Part shown: in pieces, positions 60,964 to 64,000 of the stretch
Position numbering within the stretch: position 1 is the first letter of the stretch
Layout: every line of letters starts with the position of its first letter
From: Vesta saturnalis
Taxonomy: Eukaryota > Arthropoda > Insecta > Coleoptera > Lampyridae
Direction of reading: 5' to 3'
Assembly: GCA_036346205.1 (NCBI GenBank)
Contig: JARFJB010001678.1
Span: 423,001 to 487,000 of the forward strand
Length of the DNA stretch: 64,000 bases
The notes under the pieces: generated by a model
Seen by the model: the letters and a program-made list of their open reading frames with translations, nothing else
Databases searched by the model: none
What the model was told of the DNA's origin: nothing
Program-made: the position numbers and the translations under genes

Positions 60964-62169
60964 TCGAAACGGGATGTTTTGAAAATTCTTAATTGAGGTT
61001 AATTAATTTTAGGTAGATAACTGTATTATCGACCATAAAAGGGTATTCTAGATTAATTACAACAAAAACAAATCCGTTGGGTTTTACTACAGTCACTAGA
61101 TACAGTCACTGTAACTTTTACTATTACAAACTTCAATACAATACACACTTGTAGCTATGGAAACACTATGGCGATAACTATAAAAATTAGTCGCAAAAGC
61201 AGGGTATTGATTGGTGTAAAAATAATTTATCAAAGGAATCGTAAAAAATTGTATACACGATAAGGTGTTAGTACGACCTTCCCGTTTCCAATTTCTGATA
61301 AGATTTTATTATCAAATAAAGAATTAGTCATCGTTTTACTATTAAAATACGTAATAGTAAATCTTTTTTTTACACACACACACACACACGCACTTACACA
61401 AACAACCCTAAATCTTTTATATCTTTCAGTAAGAGCGCGTGGGAAAAGTGAGTGAGACGAAGAAAAGAATGTAGACCAAATATGTGAGTAATACGCATGG
61501 TATTAGTAAATTGGTATGAAAAACGGAATTGGGTATTTAAAAAATCTCTACAAAAATGAAAGTTTGAATGAAAAACTAAATTTTTTTAACAAAAAACTGA
61601 TTTAAGGTTCATTAAGATAAATGTAGCAAATACCACAAAAGGAATTCCAGTGGTAAGAAACGATGCCAACGTTATTGATTAACGAATAGGTTCAGATAAC
61701 TTCACACCGAATATGCACCCAAATATGCAAAATTATTGCTAACATCACACAGGTAAAGCTAAACAATACTCAAATACGTCAAACATACTCTTTTAAGCTA
61801 GCGAGACCAAATGAACAGAATTAAACGAAACCAATCAGATTATTTAGTACTAATTTGTACCACTAATAAAAATGTTATACGCCATGCCGTTTTTAAAAAA
61901 CCCGTGGCGCTGCCAGATTAAGACAAGCTAGTAGGTCCACAATAAAAAAAAAAAAAAAACGATAAAAAGAAAATTAAGATCAGCAATAGAAAAAACTGCA
62001 TTTGTACTAATTTGTACCATACAGATAAATCAAATATTTTCATTTATTCCGTGAAAAACAACCCCCAATTGATTTCAGACATATTAGGCGCAAGAGTAAA
62101 CTACTCTTTCCTATCAGCAGAATCAATCGCTACTCTTTTTTATGGAAATCTGAATATTTACATTTTGAC

Positions 62170-62171
<2 letters not shown>
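60964..62171. other. Spacer without a supported gene
   Basis: Contains a (CA)n microsatellite at 61371-61390 and an A run at 61945-61959. No recognisable coding sequence. Confidence 0.5.
61371..61390. repeat. (CA)n microsatellite
   Basis: Ten ACs followed by a short interrupted tail. Confidence 0.9.

Positions 62172-62219
<48 letters not shown>
62172..62219. repeat. (TA)n microsatellite left of the 62.2-kb transposon
   Basis: About 24 TA repeats; the last TA is the target dinucleotide of the element that follows. Confidence 0.95.
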
Positions 62220-62222
<3 letters not shown>

Positions 62223-64000
62223 GGTGTCCCAACGATAGAGTAAAGTAAGTTTATGCTTAACTAGAATTATTTGTGTAAATATTGTATGGACCATGGGGTA
62301 GAGGTAAGAAGTGTGCATTTTTTTTAAATATTGGAAGTTATACAGGGTGTGCCAGAAAAGCAGGACGTGAAAAGTATGATTTTTTAAATAGAACACCCCG
62401 TATTTGATTTTAGTTTTTAATTCTACGTGTCCATACAAACATATTTTGTCATACTAAAGATTGGCTGAAAGTTTTTAGTTCTTGAGATATTCGCGTTTAA
62501 AGATTATTATGGTCATTTTCGTGGGGTTGATGAATGGGCAATTGTTCCGTTATTTCACAATAAAAAAAATTGGTATTTCGTGTGAAAATGAGTGATATTA
62601 TACTAACGTTTAGACCGAGTAGTATTTCTAATTTTCTCAATAGGGTGTTTGTTATAACCATTCAAATTTGAAAATTCTCAAATTAAAAAAAATCAGTTTT
62701 TTTTAATTGCACACCCTATATATTTTTATTTCATTTTATTCGGGATTAAAAATCTATCATTTTGTCAAATATATCCTATATCTATCTTTGACAGTTTTCG
62801 AGTAATTTCAATTTTTTCACACTAGCTACTTTATTTTCGATAACATTGCATTGCATGGATCTTGGTAGCCATGGAAAATAATAATTGCGTTACTAAGATA
62901 CAAAGGTTTCCTACTTGTCAAAATAAACACATATTAAATTTGTCGTTTTCGCATTTAACTTGTTATCAATTCTTGTATCAATTATGGATTATTCGACAAA
63001 TGAATTAATTGATATGATATACGTGTTGGGCGAGGCTGAAAAAAACCCTTTATTGGCACAACGAATCCACAAAATGAAATATCCTGAACGTCGAATACCT
63101 ACTACTGTTAGCTTGGAAAATTTGAGGGATAGATTTGATTCTAGCGGTAGTGTTAAATACTTCAAACGTAAAGTTGTTAATAAAAGGGCAGCTAATGAAG
63201 AAAAAGAACTTGAAATATTATTAAATATTCAAGAAAATCCCCAAGTGAGTTCTAGAACATTAGCGACGATATGTGATAACTCCAAATCAAACGTGAATCG
63301 AACAACGCTGAAGTATAAGTACCATCCCTATCACATTGAGCTTCATCAAGAATTGCGAGAAGAGGATTTTGCAAGACGAATTGAATTCTGCAATATCATT
63401 AATCAACGGCTCCAATTAAATAACAACTTTTTGTGCTCCATAATGTTTTCCGATGAGGCGACGTTTAAAAGTAATGGGGCTGTAAATCGGCATAATATGC
63501 ACTATTACGCCATTGATAATCCATTTTGGCTACGAGAAGTTCAAAACCAAAATTATTGGTCACTAAATGTGTGGTGTGGTATACTTAATGACCAAATTAT
63601 CGGTCCCTATTTTTGATGATCCATTAACGGGCCGCAGCTATTTGCATTTCTTACGTGAAGAATTGCCTGTGTTACTTGAGGATATCAATTTAGAAGGACG
63701 ACTAAATATGTGGTTGCAACAGGATGGTGCACCTCCACATTTTATCGGGACGTAAGGGAATTCTTGAACCAGCAATACCCGGAGAAATGGATAGGACGTA
63801 ATGGCTTTATATTATGGCCACCCAGGTCATGCGATTTAACTCCACTGGATTTTTCCTATGGGGATACATAAAAGATCGGGTGTATATTATTAAACCTACA
63901 ACAAGGAGGACATGAAAATAGAATTCGCGAAGCTTGTCGCACAGTGACCCTCTTATGTTATCCCAAGTGAGACAGAACATGAGAAAAGTCTCAATATGTG
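62220..64000 (+). mobile_element. DD41D Tc1/mariner-type transposon, right end beyond the window
   Basis: Starts CAGGGTGTCCCAACGATAG after (TA)n. A second transposon-like end, TACAGGGTGTGCCAGAAAAG, lies 120 bp inside at 62341, a pattern also seen in the 10.2-kb and 40.8-kb elements. A single transposase gene without an intron follows. The element is cut by the window end. Confidence 0.82.
62984..64000 (+). pseudogene. DD41D transposase, partial, with homopolymer-type frame breaks
   Basis: I chose the ATG at 62984 (MDYSTNELIDMIYVLGEAE); 62960 is also in frame. Order: KYPERRIP, a helix-turn-helix stretch, HPYHIELHQEL, ARRIEFCNI, IMFSDEATF (first Asp), LNVWCGILN, then after a shift SYLHFLREELPVLLEDI, WLQQDGAPPHF (second Asp) and, after another shift, CDLTPLDF (third Asp). 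The Asp-Asp gap is 41 residues. No intron is needed, unlike the 10.2-kb relative. All breaks after 63610 are one-base (or 1-2 base) changes in runs of T, G, A or C, which suggests either recent decay or consensus errors rather than long neutral decay. The C-terminus is outside the window. Confidence 0.85.

Overview
The window reads as AT-rich, repeat-dominated chromosomal DNA from an insect (at least an arthropod). I find no convincing host gene, tRNA gene or rRNA gene. The insect reading rests on the transposon mix: a Jockey-clade retrotransposon, an RNase H-bearing I-type retrotransposon, mariner, three Tc1/mariner elements with a DD41D catalytic spacing, a piggyBac-like element with TTAA duplications, and a Ty3/Gypsy relic. 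GT-AG introns inside or upstream of transposases agree with a eukaryote. I cannot name the species.

Layout from the left. 1-7.45 kb: a satellite with a monomer of about 140 bp, split by a Jockey-clade element (2192-6670, minus strand) with an 11-bp target duplication. 7.45-9.3 kb: gene-free DNA with one worn transposon end. 9.3-12.95 kb: a mariner relic holding a complete 2.26-kb DD41D transposon with long terminal inverted repeats (TIRs) and a 59-bp intron. 13-17.9 kb: a tandem array folded back on itself around a hairpin core of about 600 bp. 18.1-23.5 kb: a tandem repeat of about 200 bp, then an AT-rich satellite that flips orientation several times and carries two (TA)n blocks. 25.6-34.3 kb: a tandem repeat of about 310-370 bp, interrupted by a palindromic TA-target element (itself hit by a 5'-truncated non-LTR element) and by a worn minisatellite that holds a foldback element made of small hairpins. 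35.9-37.3 kb: decayed Gypsy pol. 37.5-42 kb: a tRNA-like SINE candidate, a DD41D element, a MITE and five (TA)n blocks. 43.4-49.2 kb: an array rich in the word TCACAAC, containing a foldback that is absent from a paralogous copy. 50-61 kb: an array rich in the word TTAGTGCT with a duplicated flank of about 0.8-0.9 kb; the second half is split by a piggyBac element (56215-59413), itself split by a MITE (57289-58274). 62.2 kb to the end: a third DD41D element, cut by the window edge.

Nothing here works as a pathway. The genes are all mobile-element genes and nearly all are broken; the Jockey ORF1 is the only long reading frame that looks complete. The order of events can be read from the nesting: arrays came first, DNA transposons and retrotransposons landed in them with recognisable duplications, and younger elements landed in those. 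The features most worth following are the repeated foldback organisation of otherwise unrelated arrays (possible double-stranded RNA sources), the (TA)n blocks abutting TA-target transposons, the DD41D trio, and signs that two short stretches carry consensus-sequence errors.
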